Below the pieces are notes generated by a model. It was not told where the DNA came from, did not search any database, and was given only the letters and a program-made list of their open reading frames with translations. Of a DNA stretch of 64,000 nt, positions 46,838 to 57,055 are shown one piece after another; position 1 is the first letter of the stretch, and each line of letters starts with the position of its first letter. Origin of the DNA: Chrysemys picta bellii (taxonomy: Eukaryota > Chordata > Testudines > Emydidae); assembly GCF_011386835.1 (NCBI RefSeq), contig NC_088800.1, forward strand, positions 57,937,439 to 58,001,438, read 5' to 3'. The position numbers and the translations under genes were made by a program.

Positions 46838-49377
46838 CAGAGGTGGGCAAACTACGGCCCGCAGGCCACATCTGGTCTGCGGGACCGTCCTGCCTGGCCC
46901 CGAGCTCCTGGCCCGGGAGGCTAGCCCCCGGCCTCTCCCATGCTGTCTCCCCTCCCCCGCAGCCTCAGCTCGCTTGCTCTGCTGCCGGCACAATGCTCTG
47001 GGCGGCGGGGCTGTGAGCTCCTGGGGCAGCGCAGCTGCAGAGCCCGGCCTGACCCGGTGCTCTGAGCTGCATGGTGGCGGCAGTGGTGTGGCCCGGCTCC
47101 AGCCGGGCAGCACAGCTGCAGCACCGCCAGCCACAGGTGCTCCAGGCAACGTGGTAAGGGGGCAGGGAGCAGGGGGGAATTGGATAGAAGGCAGGGGAGT
47201 TTGGGGTGGTGGTCAGGGGGAGGGGGTGTGGATAGGGGTCGGGGCAGTCGGCGGGGGAACAGGGGCTTGAATGGGGGCAGGAGTCACGGAGGGGCAGTCA
47301 GGAAGGAGGGGGTGTTGGATGGGGCGGCGGGGGGCAGTCAGGGACAGGGGTTCCAGGCAGGGGCGGCTCTAGACACCAGCAAAGCAAGCACGTGCTTGGG
47401 GCAGCTCATTTGCAGGGGCCGCAGGGATCCAGCATGGGAGCTGAGAACCAACAGGGGGCCCTGGGAGCTGTAGTTTCTTGGTTAGCTCCCTGCCTATAGA
47501 GCCAGCCCTGGAGCAGGGAAAGAACTACATTTCCCAGCATTCCCTTGGCCACTACCAACAGGAAAGAGCGGGAGGGAGTGAGGAAGCTGAGACCTCATGC
47601 TGCAGCCTGCTGTGAATGGAGAGTTGCACTGGGAAGGGCAGGGATTCCATGTTTTAACATTCAAAAAATAGGACACTCCACGGGGAGGGAGGGTAGCCCC
47701 ACCCTGCCCCCACCCACTCCTTCCAACTGCCCCCCACAGAAACCCCAACCCATCCAACCCCCCTGCTCCCTGTCCCCTGATCACCCCCTCCCAGGACCCC
47801 TGCCCCAACTGCTCCCCAGGACCCCACCCCCTATCTAAGCCCCACTGGTCCTTGTCCCCAACTGCCCCCTCCTGAGACGCCCCCCAACTTCCCCCCTAGG
47901 ACCTCACCCCCTACCTGTCCCCTGACAAACCCCTGGGACTCCCATGCCTATCCAACTGCTGCCTGTCCCCTGACTGCCCCCCCAAATCCCTGACCCATCT
48001 AACCCCCACTTCTCCCTGCCCCTGACTGCCCCCCGAACCTCCACCCGATCCAACCCCCCCTGCTCCCTGTCCCTTGACTGCCCCCTGGAACCCCCTACCC
48101 CTTCTCCAGCCCCCCAGCCCCCTTACCATGCCACTCAGACCAGCGTGTCTGGCTTTGCGCAGCGCCAGACACGCTGCTGCATACATGCTGCCGTGCTCCC
48201 CTGTGGAGTCACAGCCCCCCCTCTCACCCTCCCCAGCACCTGCCTTCCAGATTTGAACACCTCAAAATTCAGGAGTGCTCAAGCTCAGTTTGGGCGGCTG
48301 TTACTTCATTTCTCCCAAATCAAATATACTGATCCACTGTAACTTGCTGTAGAAAAAGTAGGATAAAATTGAGCAAGAAATGCTTCCCAGTGGTTATTAG
48401 GACTGGAATTGCTATTTTCAACAGCCATTGCCTTTTTTTTTGTTTGTTTGTTTAAAAGGAAGACAGTGATATTGCATTGGCAAATTCCCCATAGAAAGAA
48501 AGAGTGGAACAAAAGAATAATAAAGGCACCTCAACTTTTCCTTATTTATGTAGGACAGTCTTATAATATGCATCCAGATATCCTCCAATCACACAAGCTG
48601 AAAATTGTTCCACTTTACTGCAGTTCTGTAACCATATGGGAACCAATCCTGTCTGTGTTCTGTGCACATCTAAAATTCCTGCTGAATGACCTGCCCTGGG
48701 AGCGAGTTACCAGTGACCCAGGGCTGCGGTGGAAGGAGGGTGCAGGTGGGGGGGCGGGGAAGAGCCCAGGGCTGGGGCAGCAGGAGGTGTGTGTGGGAGC
48801 AATGGTGGGAGGGTAGGGGGGAGCCCAGAGCTGGGGCGGCAGGGTGTGTGTGTGGGGGGGGAGAGCCCAGGGCTGGGGCGGCAGGGGGTGTGGGGAGGGG
48901 GAGAGCCCAAGGCTGGGGCGGCAGGGGGGTGCGGGTGGTGGGGGAGAGCCCAGGGTTGGGGCGGCAGGGGGGTGCGGCGAGGAGCCCAGGGCTGGGATGG
49001 GGGGCAGCCAAATTTTTTTTTGCTTGGGGCGGCAAAAAACCTAGAGCCAGCCCTGGTTCCAGGGGCAGTCAGGGGACAGGGAGAAGGGGTGCTTGGATGG
49101 GGCAGGGGTCCCGGGGGGCGCCGTCAGGAATGAGAGGAAGGGTTGGATGGGGCGGCAGGGGTCCAGGGTTGAATAGGGGACAGGGAGCCGGGGTGTGTGG
49201 ATGGGGCAGGGGTCCCGGTGGGGGGACATCAGGGAACGCGGGGGGTGGATGGGGCAGGAGTCCTGGGGGGGCAGATAGGCGGTGGGGGTGGGGCCACGAC
49301 CTCCTCCCCGAACCGGCCCTCCATACAATTTACGAAACCCGATGCAGCCCTCAGGCCAAAAAATTTGCCCGCCCCTG
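46838..49377. mobile_element. hAT element inside the CR1 (834 bp without its own insert)
   Basis: CAGAGGTGGGCAAACTACGG at the left and AAATTTGCCCGCCCCTG at the right are inverted repeats. The flanks CCCTAGTG (46830-46837) and CTCTAGCG (49378-49385) match at 6 of 8, as expected for an aged target duplication. The CR1 3' UTR continues at once after it. It belongs with the element at 12206-12909. It contains a second hAT element at 47358-49055. Confidence 0.9.
47358..49055. mobile_element. Second hAT element nested in the first, 1698 bp
   Basis: CAGGGGCGGCTCTAGACACC at the left and CCTAGAGCCAGCCCTG at the right are inverted repeats. GTTCCAGG is duplicated exactly (47350-47357 and 49056-49063). 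The interior contains C-rich and G-rich simple sequence (47690-48120 and 48720-49000) and an A/T-rich core with no transposase. It is related to the short MITE at 36498-36798. Confidence 0.93.
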
Positions 49378-49385
49378 CTCTAGCG

Positions 49386-49546
49386 TCTGTTTGCCAGAAG
49401 CTGGGATTGGGTGACAGGGGCTGGATCACTTGATGATAATCTGACTGTTCATTCCCTTTGGGGCACCTGTCATTGGCCACTGTCAGAGAACAGGATACTG
49501 GGCTTGATGGACCTTTGGTCTGACCCAGTATGGCCATTTTTATGTT
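49386..49546 (+). mobile_element. CR1 LINE 3' UTR and 3' end, part 3
   Basis: Resumes with GTCTGTTTGCCAGAAGCTGG and runs through GGCCACTGTCAGAGAACAGG to CTGACCCAGTATGGCCATTT. It ends near TTATGTTCT, the usual CR1 3' terminus. This closes a CR1 copy spread over 7.3 kb. Confidence 0.9.
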
Positions 49547-49548
49547 CT

Positions 49549-49903
49549 TTTTTTAAGAACAGGATAGGATTTTTGGTGTCCTAAGAGTTTTGTGTTTAAT
49601 TAGCTGGTGGCAACACCTAATTTCCTTTGTTTTTTTTCTCAGCTCTTCCCCAGAGGTGGGGGAGGGGGCGTGAAAGGGCTTGAGTGTACCCCACAGGAAG
49701 GAATTCCCAAGTGCGCCTTCCTGGTTCCAAAGGAAGAGGTTTTGCATTTAGGTGGTGGCAGCGTTTACCAAGCCAAGGTCAGAGAAAAGCTGTAACCTTG
49801 GGAGTTTAATACAAGCCTGGAGTGGCAAGTATTATTTTTTTTAAATCCTTGCAGGCCCCCCACCTTCTGCACTCAAAGTGCCAGAGTGGGGAAATCAGCC
49901 TTG
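49549..49903 (-). repeat. Probable LTR fragment, minus orientation
   Basis: On the minus strand the segment starts TGTCAAGGCTGATTTCCCCA, a plausible LTR start, and includes the CTTTTCTCTGACCTTGG block. Its far end abuts the CR1 3' end. No partner end or target duplication is visible. Confidence 0.4.
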
Positions 49904-50275
49904 ACAACCTTCTGAAATAAAAATTTGTCTCCAATACATTCCAAGAACTTCAATAAATTTTTGCCCTGCTGTGTTATTTTCCCAGCAGATATCTGAGTAG
50001 TTGAAGTCCCCCATCAACACCAAGTCCTGTGCTTTGGATGATTTTGTTAGTTGCTTTAAAAAAACCTCATCCACCTCTTCTTCCTGGTTAGGTGATCTGT
50101 AGTAGACCCCTACCATGACATCACCCTTGTTTTTTACCCCTTTTATCCTTACCCAGAGACTTTCAACAAGTCTGTTTCCTGTTTCCATCTCAGCCTCAGT
50201 CCCAGTGTATACATATTTAATCCTCCCTTTTCCCCCTTCTAGTCCTTCCTGAGCAAGCTGCACCCTTCTATACCA
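49904..50275 (-). pseudogene. CR1 LINE endonuclease fragment
   Basis: The minus-strand frame reads VESLWVRIKGVKNKGDVMVG, VYYRSPNQEEEVDE and LVLMGDFNYSDICWENN. GDFN is the conserved motif of the AP-like endonuclease at the start of CR1 ORF2. It is an isolated piece of a different CR1 copy, opposite in strand to the neighbour at 42273-49546. Confidence 0.88.
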
Positions 50276-50284
50276 ATATTCCAG

Positions 50285-50430
50285 TCAGGCGTATTAGCCC
50301 AACCAAGGTGACCTAGTCGCATATACACTGGGTGTTAGGTTGACGTCACTACGGTGCTCAAGGGTGTGAATTTTTCCCATCCGTGAGGGATGTACTATAT
50401 CAATCTGAATGTTAAATGTAGACAAGGTCT
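50285..50430. mobile_element. Harbinger-type MITE fragment
   Basis: ACTGGGTGTTAGGTTGACGT, CTCAAGGGTGTGAATTTTTC and ATGTAGACAAGGTCTA match the right half of the MITE at 52936-53518. Confidence 0.55.
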
Positions 50431-52092
50431 AAGTGCTGCAATAGCCCTAACTCCCCCTTGGACTGTAGTGTAGGAGGAGGTCCTCTCTCTCTCCTGGGCA
50501 CATCCAACCTGCTCCAGGGGAGAGGAGGGAATGGGGGAGAGAGAGATGTACCAGATGTCAGTCAATTTCTCTCAGCAAGGTACTCGCTTAGATGCCAAAA
50601 CCACAATTGATCTCCCCCTTTTAGACGTGATCACAAACAAAACCCCAGAGAGGAAGAGGGCCTTTGTCACCTACACACAGCGCTTAGTGACGGACCAGTT
50701 TTCATGAAGAGACTCAAGACAAGTGGTTTATCTCATGAGAGGCCTGCAGGCTGAATTGCTCTCTGCAAAGCTACAGGCTCCCCATACTGATGAGTGTGCC
50801 TCAAATGCTCGGTCCTATACATCATTTGAAGGTCAAACATCTCAGCCCATGAAGATTACTGTTCATCAGATCAACCCTTTGTTTCCTAAGAGCATTGATT
50901 AAGCTCTACACCACAGCAGCTGTCGTCTCCTGTTGTGGGACTGACATTCTCCAACGGCGGCAGCTATGTATGCTTTCCACCAACGCTACCTTGGTCATAA
51001 TATACCAGCTGCTTCATGGAAGCACAGCTCCTGCTGTGCTCAGCAGACAGACAGCCTTCTGGGACATTGTCAGCATGTTTGGCCCACAACAGCAGAGCTG
51101 GGCAGATAACCTGTAACAGAGTAAAAAACCAAATTTGGTCTTTTCCTGTCCAAGATGGCGATTTTCTTGAGCTCTCATTACTTGAAGCTTTCCACTAAGT
51201 TTTTGTGAATTATTCTTCCTCAACATTTCTAAGTTTACAGTGCCTAGCAGTGTGGGGCCCTGACCTAATTGGTTTTTAGGCGCTACCAAATATATAGCAA
51301 AGGGCACTTCCTGCCCCCACAGAGCTACTTGGACTGCAACCACTGGAAAGGTTATTCCATTCAATTGTGATAGGGAGACAGTACATCTTCAAAGAGTGAA
51401 TGCAGGCCATGAAGACAGCAGTAGAGCTGGCTGGAGAATGCAGGGTTTTCCTCGGCAGAAGATTGTGACTTTTCAGCAAAAAATTGAAAACTGAAATATT
51501 TCAATTCCGAAATGTCACCGCAGTGCCTCATGGTCCTGTTCCCCTCTTTAATCTGGGCTGCCTAGTTGAATGACATCTCCCATGATGCACCACTTTCTCC
51601 CCTCTCAGAGGGGAGGTGGTGCAGCATGACAGGCCTATCGCTGCAGCGTGTTGTCAGTTGGCATGTGTGTGTGTGTTCTTTCAATGTTCTGTCCAGCTCT
51701 GTGCACGTATCTGGTTTATCAGACCTCAAGAGTATTACCCAGCGTTGTTAAGTGCTGAAGGCTGGGATGTCGTTACCTCAGTAACGCTGTTTAGGCTGCT
51801 CAGTACTTCTGTCCTTGAAGCATCAGTGTTATTAGTAGATAGTCTGCTGAATTAACATGCTGCACTTCGATGTTACTCATAAAGACGACCACAGGCACGG
51901 TTCGGTGACAAGGCACTTGGCCAGGTTTATGGCCGTCAAAACACAGTCCTAGCACCTTGGCTCCATGGTTACATGTAGGCTAACACATGAGTGCCCCGTG
52001 GCAGAGAATGGCTCAGTCAGCAGTGGGACTGTCCACTGCTCCCTCCGCCAAACAAAGAATGAAGGTGAAGTACCCTGACATTTATAGACTAA
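50431..52092. other. Gene-free sequence, nothing recognised
   Basis: A repeat tail (GCCTAGCAGTGTGGGGCCCT) lies at 51238-51300. I see no exon or complete element in the rest. Confidence 0.4.
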
Positions 52093-52265
52093 GGGGGGAG
52101 GGATAGCTCAGTGGTTTGAGCACTGGCCTGCTGAACTCCGGGTTGTGAGTTCAATCCTTGAGGGGGCCACTTAGGGATCTGGAGCAAAATCAGTATTTGG
52201 TCCTGCTAATGAAGGCAGGGGGCTGGACTCAATGGTCCCTTACAGTTCTAAGAGATAGGATATCT
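52093..52265 (+). mobile_element. tRNA-derived SINE (Cry type), full length
   Basis: GGATAGCTCAGTGGTTTGAG is a tRNA 5' part with an intact A box, and GGTTGTGAGTTCAATCC holds the B box 40 bases later. The body and tail follow (GCTGGACTCAATGGTCCCTT), ending near AGGATATCTCC. This is the typical turtle SINE and one of the better markers of the organism. Confidence 0.9.
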
Positions 52266-52935
52266 CCATTCATTTACTTATTTAAGAAAAAGCTAACATA
52301 CACAACTTCCACACCGCCTTACCTATTTCATGACATCTGATAGGAACAAGGGGAGGTAACAGATATCTTGGACACAACATCCTGATTCACTGTTTTGTCA
52401 AACCACCTTATCTCGTACTACATTGGGATGTAGCTGTACTAGCTGAAATACATTGACATAAATATCTAGTGCCTAGTAAACTAGCAACAACTTTGCCAAG
52501 TTCATGTACTGGCAAGGAGGGAGGTGTACTTGTGAGCATCTGCTTTAATACATGACCTGACTTTGGTTCACAGCCTCTGGTTCAGGTCTCAGATCCTGCA
52601 CCAGGCCCAGTGCTCCAGGCTCATTCTCTCTCTCTACTACGCAGTGTGCCATAAGATATGAAGACTGGGAAGAATGGGACATGAGGCATCTGAACTACAA
52701 CCCCTATGAAGTACTGAGGCAGCATTTCAGACTCTACCTATTTTGGTTCTGTTGTTTAACCAAAAAAAGAACATCTAAATTCTCCACTAAAAGCAGATAC
52801 TTGGCAAAAATTTTGGTAATTTTTTTTTTTTTATTAAATGGCGAAACACAGTTTGGACTGAATTTTTGGCCAGTCCTAGCTGGGGAATGGACCATATGAC
52901 CAGTCCTCCAAATAGCTAGAGAAGGCAACTCAGGG
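52266..52935. other. Gene-free sequence, nothing recognised
   Basis: No exon or repeat end is seen. Confidence 0.4.
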
Positions 52936-53518
52936 TATGGTGACACTACAGTAGCCCAGCTACAGGGCTGCAGCTGTAGTGCTGACAATGTTGACATTTC
53001 CCCACAATCAAGGGAAGGTTTTTTCCCCATCGCTGTAGTTAAACCACCTCTCTTAGGAGGTAGCCTGGAAGAATTCTTCTGCTGAGTCTGCAATGGGGGT
53101 TGGGTCGACCTCACTCCGTCACGCAGGGTCAGGGCCGGCATTAAGTCGATTTGGCCGATTCCCCGGAATGGGGCCCCACTCCTAAGAGGGCCCCGCAACA
53201 TCCGGGGCTGTCAGCGGAGCGGGAAAAAAGAAAAAAAGCCGTGTCCTGCTTCTCCCCCTCCCTCCAGCGCTTGCGCCGCCATACAGCTGATCAGCGCAAG
53301 CCTGGGAGGGAGGGGTGAGGAGGAGGAATGTGGCGTGCTTGGGGAAGAGGCGGGGATTTGGGGAGGGATCCAATGGGGCAGGGAGGGGGCGGAGTCGGGG
53401 CACGGGGGGGGGGACAATTTGTGTCCCGGCGTGGGGCTCCGCACCTGCTAAAGCTGGCCCTGCGCAGGGTGCACCATTTTTCACAGCCCTGAGCAATGTA
53501 GCCAGATTGATCTAAGGC
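52936..53518. mobile_element. Harbinger-type MITE, split by a hAT element
   Basis: The left part (52936-53121: GTATGGTGACACTACAGTAG, TAGTTAAACCACCTCTCTTA) and right part (53471-53518: CATTTTTCACAGCCCTGAGC) together follow the same MITE order as 32860-33130. The 333-bp hAT element at 53130-53462 and its duplicated CGCAGGGT separate them. Exact outer ends are not certain. Confidence 0.65.
53130..53462. mobile_element. hAT-type MITE, 333 bp
   Basis: CAGGGCCGGCATTAAGTCG at the left and TAAAGCTGGCCCTG at the right are inverted repeats. CGCAGGGT is duplicated exactly (53122-53129 and 53463-53470). The interior resembles 13046-13264 (GATTCCCCGGAATGGGGCCC). Confidence 0.94.
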
Positions 53519-53908
53519 TAGGTCTACACTGGGGGAGAGGAGGGGGTCGACCTAAGATACGCAACTTCAGCTACGTGAATAGCGTAGCTGAAGTCGGCGT
53601 ATCTTAGGTCGATTTACCTGGCCATGAGGACGGCGGCGAGTTGACCGCTGCCGCTCCCCTGTCGACTCCGCTTCCGCCTCTCATCGTGGTGGAGTGGGTG
53701 GGTCAGCTTTTGTGGCCCGCATCATGCGGGAGGTCAGACTAGATGATCATAATGATCCCTTCTGACCTTAAAGTCTATGAGTTCTGGAGTCAACGGCAGA
53801 GCGATCGGGGATCGATTTTATCGCGTCTACACTAGACGCAATAAATCGATCCCCGATAGATCGATCACTACCCGCCAATCCGGTGGGTAGTGTAGACGTA
53901 CCCTTAGT
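53519..53908. mobile_element. Palindromic Harbinger-type MITE carrying a SINE
   Basis: CTAGGTCTACACTGGGGGAG at the left pairs with GTGTAGACGTACCCTTAG at the right. The interior is strongly palindromic: GACCTAAGATACGCAACTTC against GAAGTCGGCGTATCTTAGGTC, and GATCGGGGATCGATTTTATC against CGATAAATCGATCCCCGATAG with slight differences. 53699-53783 is foreign. Confidence 0.85.
53699..53783 (+). mobile_element. SINE 3' part inserted in the MITE
   Basis: GTCAGACTAGATGATCATAA and CTGACCTTAAAGTCTATGAG form the 3' end of a reptile SINE. They interrupt the MITE between GTGGTGGAGT and TTCTGGAGTC. TGGAGT occurs on both sides, but it may be part of the MITE itself. Confidence 0.7.
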
Positions 53909-54480
53909 TTTAGATATAGACCAGACTAGGTGGGAAAGAGGCTTAACTGGGAAGTGTCTATGCTCCACTTAACCCCAAAGTTGCTGAAAACAGCATGGAG
54001 AGCTGATGGGATGAGAGTTCAAGGGGGAAGTTTCGCCAGCGTAAAGGGCCAGCCCACGCCCTTGGCACCACTAACTTCTCAAAATAGGGTTTAGATGGGA
54101 CGCATGCCAGGTGCTGGTTTTCTGCACAGGGGTGTATTTCAAGTGCCTGGGAAATTCTGAGCCATGAAGCCATGAAGAGGAGAAGGGAGTAAAGGGAGAG
54201 TTGACGTTCTTTCTCTGCTGTTCGACAGCATGTATCTTTCTGGACCCTGTGGTGATCTCACCGGGCGAGGAAGGCAAGAATTTTAACATTGACTCCCCAG
54301 AATTAATCAGAGGTGGCAGGATATTCTCTCGCAGGGTCAAAGGTCACGAGCAATGCACTACACATGGCTAGTGAGGCATGTGTGGTCACTTGTACCTTTC
54401 CCTCCTTGCCAGCTTAGCACTGTTGGGGGCTTCCAGGTGCATACGTGTGGATTCTGCGCTTAGTCCAGAGGGATCCACAC
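53909..54480. other. Gene-free sequence, nothing recognised
   Basis: No exon or repeat terminus is seen. Confidence 0.4.
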
Positions 54481-54482
54481 CC

Positions 54483-54735
54483 CAGCGCGCCAGTGCCAGA
54501 GTTCACACAGCCCGGGGGTAGCAGGATAGACACACCACTGCACTAGGGCTGGAGTTCACAGTCACAGGGTTTGAATGCATCATTTACATAGAGCAGCACT
54601 CCAGTGCCAGATTTCACCCTCGCAACCAGAGTGCAAGAAGATCCACACACCAATAAGCTAGTGCCAGACATCAGCCTTGCAGCGACTGACTGCCACACAT
54701 AAATGCAGGCCAGCAGGATTAAAATCCATGCTCCC
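54483..54735. repeat. Degenerate tandem array, about 57-bp unit
   Basis: Anchors spaced 54-59 bases apart repeat four times: CAGTGCCAGAGTTCACAC (54491), GGCTGGAGTTCACAGTCAC (54547), CAGTGCCAGATTTCACCCTC (54602) and GTGCCAGACATCAGCC (54661). Each is followed by a CACAC(ACC)A word. The copies are well diverged. Confidence 0.6.
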
Positions 54736-54898
54736 TGTGACTGCGGTAGGCTCCACATGCCCCGGGTGCAGTTGTAACCCACACATCTCCTGGGTGTGAT
54801 GCTTTGTCCCCTCTAGTGGCAATGACACCACTTAGAGATTAATGAGTCTGCTAAAGCCTTAGCTAAAGGCCACGTGACTTTTAGCTCATGCACTAGAT

Positions 54899-55322
54899 CA
54901 GGGGTAGCCAACCTGTGGCTCCGGAGCCACATGCGGCTCTTCAGAAATTAATATGCGGCTCCTTGTATAGGCACCGACTCCGGGGCTGGAGCTACAGGCA
55001 CCAACTTTCCAATGTGCCGGGGGGTGCTCACTGCTCAACCCCTAGCTCTGCCACAAGCCCTGCCCCCACTCCACCCCTTTCCACCCCCTCCCCTGAGCCT
55101 GCAGTGCCCTCGCTCCTCCCATCCACCCCCAAGCCACCTGCATGCCACGAAACAGCTGGTCGGGAGGTGCAGAGGGAGTGGGAGGTGCTGATCAGTGGGG
55201 CTGCTGGTGGACAGGAAGCACTGGGAGTGGGGTGGGAGCTGAGGGGGGGCTACTGACATATTACCGGGCAATGTACATTGGTAAATTCTAGCTCTTTCCC
55301 AGGCTCAGGTTGGCCACCCCTG
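54899..55322. mobile_element. hAT-type MITE, 424 bp
   Basis: CAGGGGTAGCCAACCTGTGG at the left and CAGGTTGGCCACCCCTG at the right are inverted repeats. The flanks CACTAGAT (54891-54898) and CAGTAGAG (55323-55330) match at 6 of 8, an aged target duplication. Confidence 0.88.
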
Positions 55323-55323
55323 C

Positions 55324-55400
55324 AGTAGAGGCTTGTGTATTTAGCTCTAGAGGTCCCAGGTTCGATCCCACTTGAACAACGACCGGGGTTTGTCGGTGTT
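55324..55400 (+). repeat. tRNA-like SINE head fragment
   Basis: TATTTAGCTCTAGAGGTCCC followed by CAGGTTCGATCCC shows a B box in tRNA-like context. There is no complete cloverleaf. Confidence 0.5.
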
Positions 55401-55523
55401 ACACAGGGACAGAGATAACAGTTCCCTATAGCTAGTATTCCCCTGCGTATACTTGGAAAGAGGCAATGCCCACCCCCTTCTGCACTCTGTCCTCCTAGCT
55501 GCACACCAGTGCTAAGCCATTCA

Positions 55524-55975
55524 GCGTGTCTACACTGCAGTTAAAAGCCTGCAGCTGGCCCATGCCAGCAGACTCGGGCTTGCAGGGCTCTGGCCCCAGG
55601 GCTGTTTTATTGAGGTGTAGATGTTTGGGCTTGTTCTGGAGCCCAGGCTCTAGGACCCTGCAAGGTGGGAGGGCCCCCCAGAGCTCATGGCAATTATAAA
55701 AAAAATAAAATATAAATATGTGGAGATATATCTATCTCATAGAGCTGGAAGGGACCCCAAAAGGTCATCCAGTCCAGCCCTCTGCCTTCACTAGCAGGAC
55801 CAAGTACTGATTTTTGCCCCAGATCCCTAAGTGGCCCACTCAAGCATTGAACTCACAACCCCGGGTTTAGCAGGCTATCCCTCCCCCTGTCTGAGTACAA
55901 TTAAGCAGCCCCCCCAGTCTGAGCCCAAGGCAGCTGGCACAGGCCAGCTGCAGGTTTTAATTGCAGTGTAGACAT
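55524..55975. mobile_element. Palindromic MITE with an inserted SINE
   Basis: CGTGTCTACACTGCAGTTAA at the left mirrors TTAATTGCAGTGTAGACA at the right. Inside, AAAGCCTGCAGCTGGCCCAT mirrors CAGGCCAGCTGCAGGTTTTA. A SINE interrupts it at about 55725-55890. Confidence 0.85.
55725..55890 (-). mobile_element. tRNA-derived SINE (Cry type), minus strand
   Basis: On the minus strand it has a B box (GGTTGTGAGTTCAATGC), the body word CCACTTAGGGATCTGGGGCA, and a tail ending GAGATATATC. This is the same order as the plus-strand copy at 52093. The A box end is eroded. Confidence 0.88.
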
Positions 55976-56608
55976 CCCCTCATCGGCTAACTTCACTTCT
56001 CCTCCAGTGGTTTCCCAGGGCCTCTGAGTTAGGTAACTGCTATGAAGAGCTGCGGAAGGAGAATGGTTTTGTGGGTGAGAAATTGTCAGAGAAGGCAGCT
56101 CTGCCTGAAGAGGCAGCTTGTCTTCTTGCATTAGCAGAGGAGAGCAGGTCCCATCGGGATGCTGTCATCTCATTTCACACAGCATGCTAGCCATATGCAA
56201 ACATCGGCTGTTCCAACCCAGGGTCAGCCGGAGCCGGCGGGTGCCTTCGAGACTTGGTGCAGGGGCCTGCATTCAGAAGAGCAGAGTCAGATAGAGATGG
56301 ACAAGACCAGCTGCGGCTGAAGGTCAGAGAAAGAAGACAGCTAAAGAGGAGGGAGAAAGGGACAGGGTGAAGGATAGAGGGAGGATGGAGGGAGGAGCAG
56401 GAGGAAAGTGAGGCCTGGTGAAGAGGAGACAGGGGGAATGGAGCAGAAGCAGAGAAGGTGAAGTGGGACAGAGTGAGACAACAGAGGAAGAGAATGAAGC
56501 AGACGGACTACAGCACTGACTTACACCCTGAGTCTGCTCCATGGTAGAGGGAGGGGCTGAACTTGTATTGGAGCCAAAGAGCCACCAGCTGAAGTGACCC
56601 AAGGTTGT
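55976..56608. other. Gene-free sequence, purine-rich in part
   Basis: 56330-56510 is a G/A-rich tract with GGAGGA and GAGAGG words. No gene is seen. Confidence 0.45.
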
Positions 56609-56616
56609 GTTGGGTC

Positions 56617-57047
56617 CAGGGCCATCCCTAGACATTGTGGTGCCCTATGCAGACCCCCCATGGGGAGGAGGGGGCTGGCCCCAGGCCTCCACGCAGGGGG
56701 GGAGACAGGGGGGAAAACCCACCTCCCAGTACGAGCCGGCAAAGTGGAGTGGGCTGGGGACGGGTCACTCGACTTCCCGCCGCCTGGTGAGTGCAGGGCA
56801 CACCCAACACCTGCTGCAGTGCCCTGGGACGTAGCTCAGGGGAAGGGGTGGAGTGGGGGTGGGTCTGGGGCGGAGCAGGAGTGGGAAGAGGCGGGGCGGG
56901 GGCAGCTTTCCTGGCCGGCTCAGCCAGCCAGGGGGGATCAGGCTTGCCGCTGCGTAGGACACCAGGAAATTTGGGGCAATTTGGTGCCCCAAATTTCCTG
57001 GTGCCCTTTGCAGCTGCGTAGTTTGCGTATGGGTAAGGACGGCCCTA
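56617..57047. mobile_element. hAT-type MITE, 431 bp
   Basis: CAGGGCCATCCCTAGAC at the left and GGACGGCCCTA at the right are inverted repeats. GTTGGGTC is duplicated exactly (56609-56616 and 57048-57055). A small perfect inverted pair, CAGGAAATTTGGGGCA, lies near the right end. Confidence 0.92.
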
Positions 57048-57055
57048 GTTGGGTC

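Noticed and set aside
48686..49414. 242-residue Gly-rich open frame
   Set aside because: It is G-rich tandem simple sequence inside two nested hAT elements.
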